Origin: Clostridia bacterium
Lineage (GTDB): Bacteria > Bacillota > Clostridia > Oscillospirales > CAG-272
DNA: 12,977 bases
Assembly (NCBI GenBank): GCA_017461825.1
Contig: JAFTXB010000015.1
Coordinates: 1 to 12,977, forward strand
Reading direction: 5' to 3'
Below are positions 5,765 to 11,857 of the stretch, piece by piece. The stretch's first letter is position 1; each line of letters starts with the position of its first letter. The notes below the pieces were generated by a model. That model was given only the letters and a program-made list of their open reading frames with translations. It did no database searches and had not been told where the DNA came from. The position numbers and the translations under genes were made by a program.

Positions 5765-6115
5765 TTAACTGCACCGCCCACAGCCACTGCAACCGCTCGT
5801 TAACTTTTCGCCTTTGTAGAGCTTGATCCAGTCCTCAAAGCGCATGGTCACAAGCCAGCCCGAGCGGTTTTGCCGATGGAACACGGTCGGTGCGCCGTCG
5901 TGGAATTTTGCCGCATCTGCAACGGCTTGTTGCATCGCCCGATTGACATTCAACCGCTCGACCCTTTTAACTTCGATATGTACACCCGATAATCCCGAAA
6001 GATCGGGCTTTGTGCCATAGGAGCAAGTGCCGCCCCGCTCGGTCTCAAATCCATGATCTCGGAGAATTCCTGCAAGCTCGCGCTCGCCGTTGGCTCCCTT
6101 AATACATCCGTTCAA
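5765..6115 (-). CDS. RecU/Hjc-like Holliday-junction resolvase-type nuclease
   Basis: A PD-(D/E)XK nuclease of about 116 aa. The core shows G-A-N-G-E-R-E-L-A-x-I-L-R, then G-G...P-D-L-S-G and I-E-V-K-R-V-E-R-L-N, and finally H-R-Q-N-R-S-G-W-L-V-T-M. This is the pattern of phage Hjc/RecU-like resolvases that cut branched DNA, probably trimming replication or packaging intermediates. I choose the TTG at 6113-6115 because AAGGAAGGTGAT sits about 7 bp upstream and the upstream gene ends at 6120; a longer frame from 6166 has no good site and would overlap that gene. The tail carries an unusual C-S-G-C-G-R-C cluster that may bind metal. It lies just before terS. Confidence 0.82.
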   Translation of the reverse strand: MNGCIKGANGERELAGILRDHGFETERGGTCSYGTKPDLSGLSGVHIEVKRVERLNVNRAMQQAVADAAKFHDGAPTVFHRQNRSGWLVTMRFEDWIKLYKGEKLTSGCSGCGRCS

Positions 6116-6119
6116 TGTA

Positions 6120-6467
6120 TCACCTTCCTTCATCAATTCCCGTGTCAAGTTCGCGCAACTTTGCAAAAAGCAACCGTGCGCTTTTCAGCCATCCGTAAAC
6201 TCTTTTTGGCGGTATTCCAAGCCCTTTTGAAAAAGCCTCGGCGCGTTTGACAATGTCTTTTGGTTCGGGCTTTCCGTTGGGATTGACAAAGTAAACCGCT
6301 TTGATTGCATCTATAATCTCCGTCTTTCCTTCGCGTTCCAAAATTTCAAACAACCGATTTACCGCCTCAACATCTTGTTGCGATCCTCGATCGTCGGTGT
6401 CGAGGCTTCTCGCATACTTTACGAATGCATGCGTTGCGTAATCTCTCCACCATTCATCGAGTGGCAT
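6120..6467 (-). CDS. Phage early protein of unknown function (possible late regulator)
   Basis: A frame of about 115 residues starting at the ATG at 6465-6467 (M-P-L-D-E-W-W-R-D-Y-A-T-H-A-F), which overlaps the dnaC-like gene's end. It lacks a clear ribosome site, so translation is probably coupled; a longer version would begin near 6515. It is all-helical, with F-E-I-L-E-R-E-G-K-T-E-I-I-D-A-I-K and a basic C-terminal part reading I-P-P-K-R-V-Y-G-W-L-K-S-A-R-L-L-F-A-K-L-R. That part looks helix-turn-helix-like. Its position between replication genes and terminase is where ArpU/Q-type late regulators often sit, but I see no firm match and the role is a guess. Confidence 0.6.
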   Translation of the reverse strand: MPLDEWWRDYATHAFVKYARSLDTDDRGSQQDVEAVNRLFEILEREGKTEIIDAIKAVYFVNPNGKPEPKDIVKRAEAFSKGLGIPPKRVYGWLKSARLLFAKLRELDTGIDEGR

Positions 6468-7383
6468 CGCGTGAGATTCTGTTAAATTCCTCTGTAAGCC
6501 GTTTACACTTTTCAAGTCGGCGGCTCTTGCCGTCTGCGGTTTTCACGGCAACAACTACGCAGCTACCTAAAACACGCTCAAATATGCGCCGTTTGTCTCG
6601 ATCTTGACACTGGGCCATCTCTTGCAACGTGTAATTCGTCGTCAGTACGAGCGGTACATTATTCTCGGTCAGGTCGTTAATGATTCTGCATTGTACAGCG
6701 ATCATGTCCGCGTGTCCGTTCTCTGCTCCGAGATCGTCAACGACAAGAAGATCGTGCGCGCGCAATTTAAGTAAATAATCGATGCGACTTTTAGCTCCAA
6801 CCGTTTCAAAGTTCCGCATTTCATCGTACAAGGTAGCAAAATCAGTAACACGAACACAATATCCTTGATCTATCAGCTCATTTGCAATCGCGCATGCCAA
6901 AAATGTTTTGCCAGTGCTGCTCGTTTCCGAGTGAAACAGTAGCCCCGCGCCGTCCTTTTTGTATTTCTTGAAATTGTCGCAATAATACTTTGCCTTTCTC
7001 GTAGCAACGACATCACCGTTATCATCCGTTTCAAAAGTGAAATTGAAGCGATTGGTGTTTTCACTTCCGAAAGCAATTTTCCTTTTCTGGTCGGCTCTCT
7101 GTCTTACTTCAACTTTTTTTGCAGCATTTTTCTTTTCCTGTTCGCAAAGACAATCAACGCTTACGATACCGACAATGGGTGCATTTGCTTGCATTGGAGC
7201 GTTGCAAAGCCCGCAATACCAAAGTCCATCCACTTGGTAGTCCGTATCCTTTGGTTTGAAGTTGTGTTCTCCTTTTCCCTTGATCGCATCCTCTTCTTTA
7301 GTTTTCTTTGCCAAATCCGCGATTCTTTGAACAAAAGGATTGTCCAACACCTCGGCAGCTTCAATCTTTGGATTGTTGTCCAT
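6454..7383 (-). CDS. DnaC-like helicase loader with N-terminal zinc motif
   Basis: A 309-residue AAA+ protein of the phage DnaC/IstB type that would load the replicative helicase at the phage origin. A Cys cluster (C57-x-x-C60...C78-x-C80) looks like a zinc motif. The Walker A region reads L-L-F-H-S-E-T-S-S-T-G158-K159-T160. G-K-T is kept, but the usual earlier glycines (GxxGxGKT) are replaced by E/S. Walker B is L-L-V-V-D-D-L-G (D216-D217), and T-T-N-Y-T is a good sensor-1. The C-terminus has the R-D-K-R-R-I-F-E-R-V pattern where an arginine finger is expected. It follows the DnaD-like gene, so the two form the replication module. Confidence 0.88.
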   Translation of the reverse strand: MDNNPKIEAAEVLDNPFVQRIADLAKKTKEEDAIKGKGEHNFKPKDTDYQVDGLWYCGLCNAPMQANAPIVGIVSVDCLCEQEKKNAAKKVEVRQRADQKRKIAFGSENTNRFNFTFETDDNGDVVATRKAKYYCDNFKKYKKDGAGLLFHSETSSTGKTFLACAIANELIDQGYCVRVTDFATLYDEMRNFETVGAKSRIDYLLKLRAHDLLVVDDLGAENGHADMIAVQCRIINDLTENNVPLVLTTNYTLQEMAQCQDRDKRRIFERVLGSCVVVAVKTADGKSRRLEKCKRLTEEFNRISRDATR

Positions 7384-7415
7384 GTCTTTAAATTTCCCTT
7401 CTGTGTTTTGATTTT

Positions 7416-8090
7416 TTAAATAAGTCCGAGTTTGATCAGCTCTTCCATCGAATAATCGGGCTTTTTCTCTACTCCAACGCTATCCTCCCAACGCATCTGA
7501 TTCAGCCATGTAGCAGGATGCGGGATGTACCGCCCGTTATCACGCCGCCATTGGTCTGATTGCCGCTGTTGAGCAATAGCATCAAGCATCTTCTGTAGCA
7601 GCTCTCCGCTCGGCTTGATTTTCTTAAAAGCCTTTTCGGCTATGCCTTTCCCTACCTTCTTTGGATAGGCATTCCAAAACGCATCAAACCGCTCTGCCGT
7701 CACGTCTGCCCCCACGGGGGGCTTGAGGGGGCTGTCTATGTTTTCGTCTTTTGTCTTGTCTTTTGTCTTGTCTTTTGTCTTGTCTTTGTGCATTAGGTGG
7801 TCATTGGGTTGCTTATGGGTGTCTAATAGGTCGCTTTTGGTTGATTGTGTGTCTTCTTTGTTCCAACGTTTTTCTGCGTTTTCGCGTCCTTCTTGTTGCT
7901 TCTGCAATCTCCGATCCAATTGAGGAAAAACAAAATCAGCTATCAATGAGGATGCACCGTTAAATTCAGGCGGTTCAGTTCCGTTTTTTTGAAAATCGAA
8001 CATTGCCCAAAAAAGAGCCTTGAATTCATCTCCAGATAACTTACGAAAAGGTTTTTCCCAATCATCGAAAAATAAGAATCCCTTTGCCAC
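7416..8090 (-). CDS. Phage replication initiation protein (DnaD/replisome-organiser type)
   Basis: A 224-residue protein starting at a GTG (8088-8090) behind a G-rich site (GAGGGGGTGGGGG). The N-terminal part (F-L-F-F-D-D-W...L-x-x-D-E-F-K-A-L-F-W-A-M-F-D-F) resembles the DUF6291-type domain of phage replication proteins. The C-terminal part (F-W-N-A-Y-P-K-K-V-G-K, then Y-I-P-H-P-A-T-W-L-N-Q-M-R-W-E-D) is typical of phage replisome organisers that precede DnaC-like loaders. Between them lies a K-D-K-T repeated linker encoded by a 12-bp tandem repeat (7749-7784). It should bind the phage origin and recruit the loader. I saw no iteron array in the window, so the origin may lie within this gene, as in lambda O; that is inference. 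Confidence 0.83.
   Translation of the reverse strand: MAKGFLFFDDWEKPFRKLSGDEFKALFWAMFDFQKNGTEPPEFNGASSLIADFVFPQLDRRLQKQQEGRENAEKRWNKEDTQSTKSDLLDTHKQPNDHLMHKDKTKDKTKDKTKDENIDSPLKPPVGADVTAERFDAFWNAYPKKVGKGIAEKAFKKIKPSGELLQKMLDAIAQQRQSDQWRRDNGRYIPHPATWLNQMRWEDSVGVEKKPDYSMEELIKLGLI
7749..7784 (+). repeat. 12-bp tandem repeat in replication gene linker
   Basis: The unit TTTTGTCTTGTC occurs three times in a row and flanking bases continue the pattern partially on both sides. On the minus strand it encodes K-D-K-T units. Because 12 is a multiple of three, copy number can change without breaking the frame. Confidence 0.9.
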
Positions 8091-8250
8091 ACCCCCACCC
8101 CCTCTCTATCACGCCTATAACCGTCAGCTTTGCCTCTCCCGTCAGATCGGCGGGAATCGTGCCGGTTGTAAAATACTGTTGTAAAGCTTGTATCGCTGCA
8201 TAGGCAGAATCACAGTCAAGCTCTGACAAATCTTCAATAAGTCGTCTCAC
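8062..8250 (-). CDS. Small early phage protein, unknown
   Basis: A 62-residue frame from a GTG at 8248-8250, chosen because GGAGG lies five bases upstream; a longer TTG start is possible at 8262. The sequence R-R-L-I-E-D-L-S-E-L-D-C-D-S-A-Y-A-A-I-Q-A-L-Q-Q-Y-F is helical, and the tail (T-V-I-G-V-I-E-R-G-W-G-C-G-K) is glycine-rich. No family recognised. It overlaps the start of the replication protein by 29 bp, so its C-terminus may be translated less efficiently or shared. Its position between the AlpA-like gene and the replication protein suggests an early regulatory or accessory role. Confidence 0.55.
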   Translation of the reverse strand: MRRLIEDLSELDCDSAYAAIQALQQYFTTGTIPADLTGEAKLTVIGVIERGWGCGKGILIFR

Positions 8251-8251
8251 T

Positions 8252-8440
8252 TTATCCTCCAATCAAGCCCGCATTCGCATTCAACCAAGATCGCAGCGCG
8301 TCAACTGGGATTACGATCCGCCGCTCCGAGATACGAAGCGAGGGGAAATCGTTGCGTTTAATCAGATTGTAAGCGAGCGGCTTGCTGATCCCAAGCTCCT
8401 GTGCCAGCTCGTCCACGGACAACGTCATTTTTTCTGTCAT
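8252..8440 (-). CDS. AlpA/excisionase-family HTH protein
   Basis: A 62-residue protein with M-T-L-S-V-D-E-L-A-Q-E-L-G-I-S-K-P-L-A-Y-N-L-I-K, the winged helix-turn-helix of the MerR/AlpA excisionase family (HTH_17), followed by the wing I-S-E-R-R-I-V-I-P-V-D-A-L-R-S-W-L. Members bend DNA at attachment sites to favour excision, or act as transcriptional regulators. Its ATG overlaps the stop of the Cro-like gene (ATGA), so the two are translated together. Together with the integrase at the right end it gives the element both halves of a recombination system. Confidence 0.85.
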   Translation of the reverse strand: MTEKMTLSVDELAQELGISKPLAYNLIKRNDFPSLRISERRIVIPVDALRSWLNANAGLIGG

Positions 8441-8619
8441 ACTTTTACTACTCCATTCAACTGTTTAATTGCAGTTCTGACTGCCTTGATTTGTTCTTCT
8501 GTAAAGTCCTTGCGAAGCCATCTGCAAAAAGTAAACTCCGAAATTCCCAAAACATTTGCAATTTCCCAATGAGTAAGCCCTGCTTGCTTGATTTCCTTTC
8601 TCAACTCAATATTTTTCAT
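8437..8619 (-). CDS. Cro-like HTH protein
   Basis: A 60-residue protein. I take the ATG at 8617-8619 because AAGGAGG (8632-8638) precedes it by 12 bp and the transcript starts near 8660. An upstream in-frame ATG at 8641-8643 has no ribosome site, and the reading frame from 8787 runs back past the promoter. The middle (L-T-H-W-E-I-A-N-V-L-G-I-S-E-F-T-F-C-R-W-L) is an XRE-type helix-turn-helix, unusually with W/C residues. It is the first gene of the leftward early operon and faces the repressor, as Cro does in lambda-like switches. Confidence 0.82.
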   Translation of the reverse strand: MKNIELRKEIKQAGLTHWEIANVLGISEFTFCRWLRKDFTEEQIKAVRTAIKQLNGVVKV

Positions 8620-8636
8620 TTTTTCGATTTTCCTCC

Positions 8637-8665
8637 TTGACATTGTTGTTGCTTCATGGTATAAT
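8637..8665 (+). promoter_or_regulatory. Perfect consensus promoter for repressor and integrase
   Basis: TTGACA (8637-8642), 17 bp, TATAAT (8660-8665), all matching the sigma-70/SigA consensus. It lies inside the Cro-like gene's leader and overlaps the opposing promoter's -10. The transcript would start near 8672 with a leader of about 76 nt. Confidence 0.85.
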
Positions 8666-8666
8666 A

Positions 8667-8695
8667 ATTGTAACATAAATGTTTCAAAAAGTAAA
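8667..8695 (-). promoter_or_regulatory. Promoter for the leftward early operon
   Basis: On the minus strand, TTTACT (8690-8695), a 17-bp spacer and TACAAT (8667-8672). It overlaps the start region of the opposite promoter, so firing of one should impede the other. AACATAAATGTT (8672-8683) and a repeated GTTTCAAAAA (8681-8690 and 8718-8727) are candidate operators. Confidence 0.7.
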
Positions 8696-8747
8696 CAACC
8701 ATGTTTTGTGATTTTACGTTTCAAAAAAGCAAAAAAGAGGGGAAAAT

Positions 8748-9374
8748 ATGGGAAACACTTCAAAAAAACAACCAAAAAATGTTGCAATTGGTCAAAGGGT
8801 AAGGCAATATCGAAAAAGCAAAGGATTCACCTTGCAACAATTAGCAGAAATAGTTTATAATTTGCCAGAAAACAAAGGAAAAGAAAGATCACCGAAACAG
8901 TTAGGTTGAATAGAAAGAGGTGAAAGAGAATTATCGCTTGAATGGGCTATGCTTCTCTCAATTGTATTCGGAGTTAGAAAAGAGTATCTACTTTTTCAAG
9001 ATGACTTTGAAACAGAGCAGGATAAAAATATATCTCCAATTATAAAGTCTTTCTTAGATAAAAAGCATAGAAGGGACGCAGTAGAAGCATGTTTAAAAAT
9101 TCTTGGTTTTACATTTGAATTTATTAAGATTGATATTTTACCAAAGTATACCAACATGACAAATGATGAAATATTTGCCATGCCAAAAGATGAATTTTCC
9201 AATGTCGTAAAAAACATTATTGAGCATGAACGAAAATATATGTTACTGGATAATGAAGGTAATACAATAGCGGTAATTAATGATTTGACTAAAGAGCGCC
9301 TCACAGACGAAATATGTGATTTTATAGAATTTAAAATTTGCAAAATGATAGGGGGTTCAAATGAAGAATCGTAA
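8748..9374 (+). pseudogene. Phage repressor (XRE-HTH) gene interrupted by in-frame TGA
   Basis: From the ATG at 8748, which has GAGGGG upstream, the frame encodes an XRE helix-turn-helix (I-G-Q-R-V-R-Q-Y-R-K-S-K-G-F-T-L-Q-Q-L-A-E). It then meets TGA at 8907-8909, codon 54, in the segment Q-L-G-stop-I-E-R-G-E-R-E-L-S-L-E. The same frame continues without further interruption to a TAA at 9372-9374, 208 residues if the stop is read. The stop falls in the conserved helix just before the I-E-R-G signature, where CGA (Arg) or TGG (Trp) would be one change away. The C-terminal part is an unrecognised acidic/hydrophobic domain without a visible S24 motif. It is much AT-richer than the integrase. Either a dead repressor, a truncated 53-residue peptide, or a read-through gene. 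Confidence 0.85.
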
Positions 9375-10503
9375 CGCCAAGGGCAACGGTTCCGTCCGTC
9401 AGCGCGAAAACGGCACGTGGGAGGCTCGGTGCATCATCAACGGAAAGCGTAAGAGTTTTTACGGCGAGCGGCAGAGTGACGTTCTCAAAGCCATGCGAGC
9501 GGCGCAATCTGCTGCGGACGGCGGTGTGTACTTTGAACCGCAACGGATCAACCTCGCCAAATGGCTGGATCTGTGGCTCGATGAATACGTGAAATCCTCC
9601 GCAAAGCCGCTCACCTATTCCACCTACAAGAGCCGCGTGGAAACACACATCAAGCCTGCGCTCGGCAAGATCAAGCTCACAGCCCTCAACGCCACGCAAA
9701 TACAGGCGTTCTACAACGATCTGCTTCGCGTGCAGGAGTTAAGCCCCAAGACCATCAAAAACGTCCACGGCATCCTCCACAAGGCTCTCGATCAAGCTCT
9801 GAAGCTCCGCTATATCGGGCTGAATCCTGCCGATGCCTGCACCCTCCCCCGCATGGAAAAGAAGGAAATCAAACCGCTCACCGAGAGCGAGATTGCGGCG
9901 TTCCTGGAGGCGATCCAAGAGGGTGAGCCGCTCCGCGATCTGTTCACCGTTGCCCTCTTTACCGGCATGAGAGAGGGCGAAGTCTGCGGGCTATCGTGGG
10001 ATGCCGTCAACTTCCGCGAGGGAACGATCACGGTGAGACAGCAGCTCTGCAAGGAAAAAGAAAAAGGCGGGCAGCATTACATTGCTCCCACCAAAAATGA
10101 CAAGGCGCGCACTCTGACCGCCGCGCCCTTCGTCATGGATATTCTCAAACAAGTGCAACAGACCCAACGAGCGGATCACCTTGCTATGGGGCTTGCCTGG
10201 CAAAACACCTTTAACCTCGTCTTTACTGACAAGACGGGGAAATATATCGTCCCACAGACCGCGCTCAAACGCTTCAAGGCGATCACAACCAAGATCGGGC
10301 GCCCCGATGCGCGTTTTCATGATCTCCGCCATACCTACGCCGTCACTGCTCTGCAAGAGGGGGATGACGTGAAAACGGTACAGCAAAACCTCGGTCACGC
10401 AACCGCCAGCTTTACGCTTGACGTGTACGGTCACGTCTCGGAAAAAATGAAAAAAGAGAGTGCCGCTCGGATGCAATCATACTTCGAAAAAATCAAGGCG
10501 TAA
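9361..10503 (+). CDS. int: Tyrosine-family site-specific integrase
   Basis: A 380-residue protein. The N-terminus (G-S-V-R-Q-R-E-N-G-T-W-E-A-R-C) is an arm-type DNA-binding AP2-like domain, residues 60-155 the SAM-like core-binding domain, and the rest the catalytic domain. Catalytic residues are visible: R204 in T-G-M-R-E-G-E, K245 in P-T-K-N-D-K, H320-D-L-R323, H346 in L-G-H-A-T and nucleophile Y356 in D-V-Y-G-H-V. Length is normal for Firmicutes phage integrases. It overlaps the repressor frame by 14 nt, so its translation may depend on that gene being read. A GGGGG-containing site lies just before the ATG. It ends about 107 bp from a tRNA-Ser gene, the expected integration target. Confidence 0.96.
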   Translation: MKNRNAKGNGSVRQRENGTWEARCIINGKRKSFYGERQSDVLKAMRAAQSAADGGVYFEPQRINLAKWLDLWLDEYVKSSAKPLTYSTYKSRVETHIKPALGKIKLTALNATQIQAFYNDLLRVQELSPKTIKNVHGILHKALDQALKLRYIGLNPADACTLPRMEKKEIKPLTESEIAAFLEAIQEGEPLRDLFTVALFTGMREGEVCGLSWDAVNFREGTITVRQQLCKEKEKGGQHYIAPTKNDKARTLTAAPFVMDILKQVQQTQRADHLAMGLAWQNTFNLVFTDKTGKYIVPQTALKRFKAITTKIGRPDARFHDLRHTYAVTALQEGDDVKTVQQNLGHATASFTLDVYGHVSEKMKKESAARMQSYFEKIKA

Positions 10504-10510
10504 AATTCTG

Positions 10511-10534
10511 TAAGGGGTATGATAAGGGGTACGA
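10511..10534 (+). repeat. 12-bp direct repeat after the integrase gene
   Basis: TAAGGGGTATGA (10511-10522) is followed at once by TAAGGGGTACGA (10523-10534), one base different. Between integrase and the attachment site, such repeats are candidates for integrase arm-type binding sites. Confidence 0.55.
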
Positions 10535-10550
10535 AAATTGAATAAAAAGC

Positions 10551-10610
10551 AAAAGACACAAGATATAGCGTAATTAGAGCGAATCTAATACAATATCTTG
10601 TGTCTTTTTT
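10551..10610. terminator. Bidirectional terminator between integrase and tRNA-Ser
   Basis: AAAAGACACAAGATAT (10551-10566) and its perfect complement (10593-10608) form a 16-bp stem with a 26-nt loop. Ts follow on the plus strand and there is an A-rich left flank. It can end the integrase transcript and, in the other direction, the tRNA transcript. Confidence 0.8.
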
Positions 10611-10640
10611 GGCGGAGAAGGAGAGATTTGAACTCTCGCG
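10610..10640. other. Probable attachment site (att) core in tRNA 3' end
   Basis: Integrases of this type commonly recombine within the 3' part of a tRNA gene, and here the gene for one ends about 107 bp away. I see no second copy of the tRNA 3' end elsewhere in the window, so the other att must lie to the left of position 1. Exact borders cannot be set from this sequence. Confidence 0.5.
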
Positions 10641-10701
10641 CCGGTATAACCGGCCTACACCCTTAGCAGGGGCGCCTCTTCGGCCTCTTGAGTACTTCTC
10701 C
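10610..10701 (-). tRNA. tRNA-Ser (anticodon GCT), CCA encoded
   Basis: On the minus strand GGAGAAG at the 5' end pairs with CTTCTCC, followed by discriminator G and an encoded CCA (10610-10612). The anticodon arm CGCCC/GGGTG holds loop CTGCTAA, anticodon GCT at 10665-10667, reading AGC/AGT codons. A long variable arm (CCGG...CCGG type) is typical of tRNA-Ser, and the T-arm contains GTTCAAATC. It sits directly beside the integrase end of the element, so its 3' end is the likely attachment core. The tRNA looks intact, which is usual when the integrated element restores the 3' end. Confidence 0.95.
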
Positions 10702-10747
10702 GTGTACTCATCGCATTCCGCCGTTGCATGGGACCTGCGACCTCTAT

Positions 10748-10776
10748 ATTATACACATTTTTCATCCCCTTGTCAA
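10748..10776 (-). promoter_or_regulatory. Promoter of tRNA-Ser
   Basis: On the minus strand, TTGACA (10771-10776), 17 bp, TATAAT (10748-10753): a perfect consensus, as expected for a strongly expressed tRNA gene. It lies about 47 bp before the tRNA 5' end. Confidence 0.85.
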
Positions 10777-10796
10777 GTCTTTTTTTACTTTTTTTG

Positions 10797-10839
10797 AAAA
10801 AAGATTGTTGAATTGTCACCTGTCACCGATAATTCAACA
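10797..10839 (-). terminator. Terminator of the PD-(D/E)XK-like gene
   Basis: TGTTGAATT (10806-10814) and AATTCAACA (10831-10839) form a 9-bp perfect stem, and on the minus strand ATCTTTTTT follows. The loop contains a GTCACC direct repeat. It lies about 34 bp downstream of the stop of the gene at 10873. Confidence 0.7.
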
Positions 10840-10872
10840 TTTTACGAGCATTAACCCGCACGATCGTCTTTT

Positions 10873-11625
10873 TTAAACGATCTCAAATGCCATCGCGCGA
10901 CCGATGGGCTCTGCGGGTACAAAAAGCCCCAAAGCGGCAAGCACACGGACAGCGGAATATGCATCGCGCCCGCGAAGCTTGGAGCGCGTTGAAAACTGCT
11001 TTACCGTAAAGGGCGAAGGGAGCCCCTCCGGGATAAACCGCCGAAAATCCTCGGGCGTGTTAAGATCCAACTCTTCAAGCAAGGCAATCGGCATTCTTTC
11101 ATAGCGTACCGATCCCTTTTTGCGATCGCGCGAGCGAGTGCCGTTTTGCAGGCGGAAATCGTGCACCTCAAGAAGCAACAACCGAAACCGCAGCCGCGGA
11201 TTGCCCAGATGCGGCAACAGACAGTACAGCTCGGGCAAAATCGACTCGGCTCGCTCACCCACCACCCGTCGGGCGTTCCCGATCTCAAAGCTCTCCGGAT
11301 CCACCCACGAAAGCCGTCGAACAGTAGCAACGGGATGCACCACCGTCACTGTACATTCGGTGTTTTGCAGGTAGTGGTCGATCTTCTTTTTCATCGGATA
11401 AAATGCACCCGTTTGCACCTCCACAATGTCATTCCCCACCCGAATGTCGGCAAGAAAACGCGTGCCATCTATTGGAGCTTCATGAAAATCCTCATTTGGA
11501 CAGATATATTTTTTGATCACCGCATGCAGTCTCTTTTCGGCAAGCGTACCAAAGCCGTCGGCGCCCCCCGTCCGCTCCTTCACTGCCGCTTCCATGCAAA
11601 GCCGCTTAAATCTTGTTTGATTCAT
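10873..11625 (-). CDS. Conserved clostridial protein with PD-(D/E)XK-like nuclease motif
   Basis: A 250-residue protein. The N-terminal third has L-H-A-V-I-K-K-Y-I-C-P, then a G-T-R-F-L-A-D-I-R-V-x-N-D-I-V-E-V-Q-T segment (near residues 53-71) that fits the core of a restriction-endonuclease fold, with Asp of A-D-I and Glu/Gln of E-V-Q as candidate catalytic residues. The next part (V-T-V-V-H-P-V-A) looks like the adjacent strand. The C-terminal part is helical with F-T-V-K-Q-F...A-L-G-L-F, resembling a winged-helix segment. I recognise the overall layout as an uncharacterised family widespread in Clostridia, but not a named gene. The ATG has AAGGA upstream and lies 17 bp after the small upstream gene, suggesting an operon. 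Host chromosome. Confidence 0.75.
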   Translation of the reverse strand: MNQTRFKRLCMEAAVKERTGGADGFGTLAEKRLHAVIKKYICPNEDFHEAPIDGTRFLADIRVGNDIVEVQTGAFYPMKKKIDHYLQNTECTVTVVHPVATVRRLSWVDPESFEIGNARRVVGERAESILPELYCLLPHLGNPRLRFRLLLLEVHDFRLQNGTRSRDRKKGSVRYERMPIALLEELDLNTPEDFRRFIPEGLPSPFTVKQFSTRSKLRGRDAYSAVRVLAALGLFVPAEPIGRAMAFEIV

Positions 11626-11642
11626 GATATGTCCTTAATTTG

Positions 11643-11822
11643 TCAATATTCAATAACGGTATAAGAAAACATTTCGTAATGCAGTTTTGTTCCTTCGTCG
11701 GTGCCGGAGGGCAACAGCGCCAGCGCGATAAACAGATCCTTGCTTGCGTCAACGCTACCCCATTCGCGCAGATAGGCGTATTCGCCTTCAATTTTTACTA
11801 CGGTATAATCCTTTGCTTCCAT
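11643..11822 (-). CDS. Conserved 59-residue small protein
   Basis: An ATG at 11820-11822 preceded by CAGGAG opens a 59-residue frame ending TGA at 11643-11645. It reads D-Y-T-V-V-K-I-E-G-E-Y-A-Y-L, later F-I-A-L-A-L-L-P-S-G-T-D-E-G-T-K-L-H-Y-E, and ends S-Y-T-V-I-E-Y. The I-E-G-x-Y-A-x-L ... L-L-P-x-G-x-x-x-G pattern is a small all-beta barrel like DUF3006-type proteins, commonly seen in Clostridia; function unknown. A promoter precedes it and it is probably co-transcribed with the PD-(D/E)XK-like gene. Confidence 0.8.
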   Translation of the reverse strand: MEAKDYTVVKIEGEYAYLREWGSVDASKDLFIALALLPSGTDEGTKLHYEMFSYTVIEY

Positions 11823-11857
11823 GCTTGTTCACTCCTGTTTTTAAAACTGTTTTTTTC

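Noticed and set aside
8748..9374. TGA as a sense codon (alternative genetic code)
   Set aside because: Genes in the window such as terS, the DnaC-like loader and the 59-residue gene end in TGA, and Trp is encoded by TGG.
9991..10476. A 161-codon frame opposite the integrase
   Set aside because: Shadow frame of a strongly conserved gene in GC-richer DNA, with no start signals.
11606..11791. A 61-codon minus-strand frame overlapping the small conserved gene
   Set aside because: It lies in another frame of the 59-residue gene, which has a ribosome site, promoter and a protein-like sequence.
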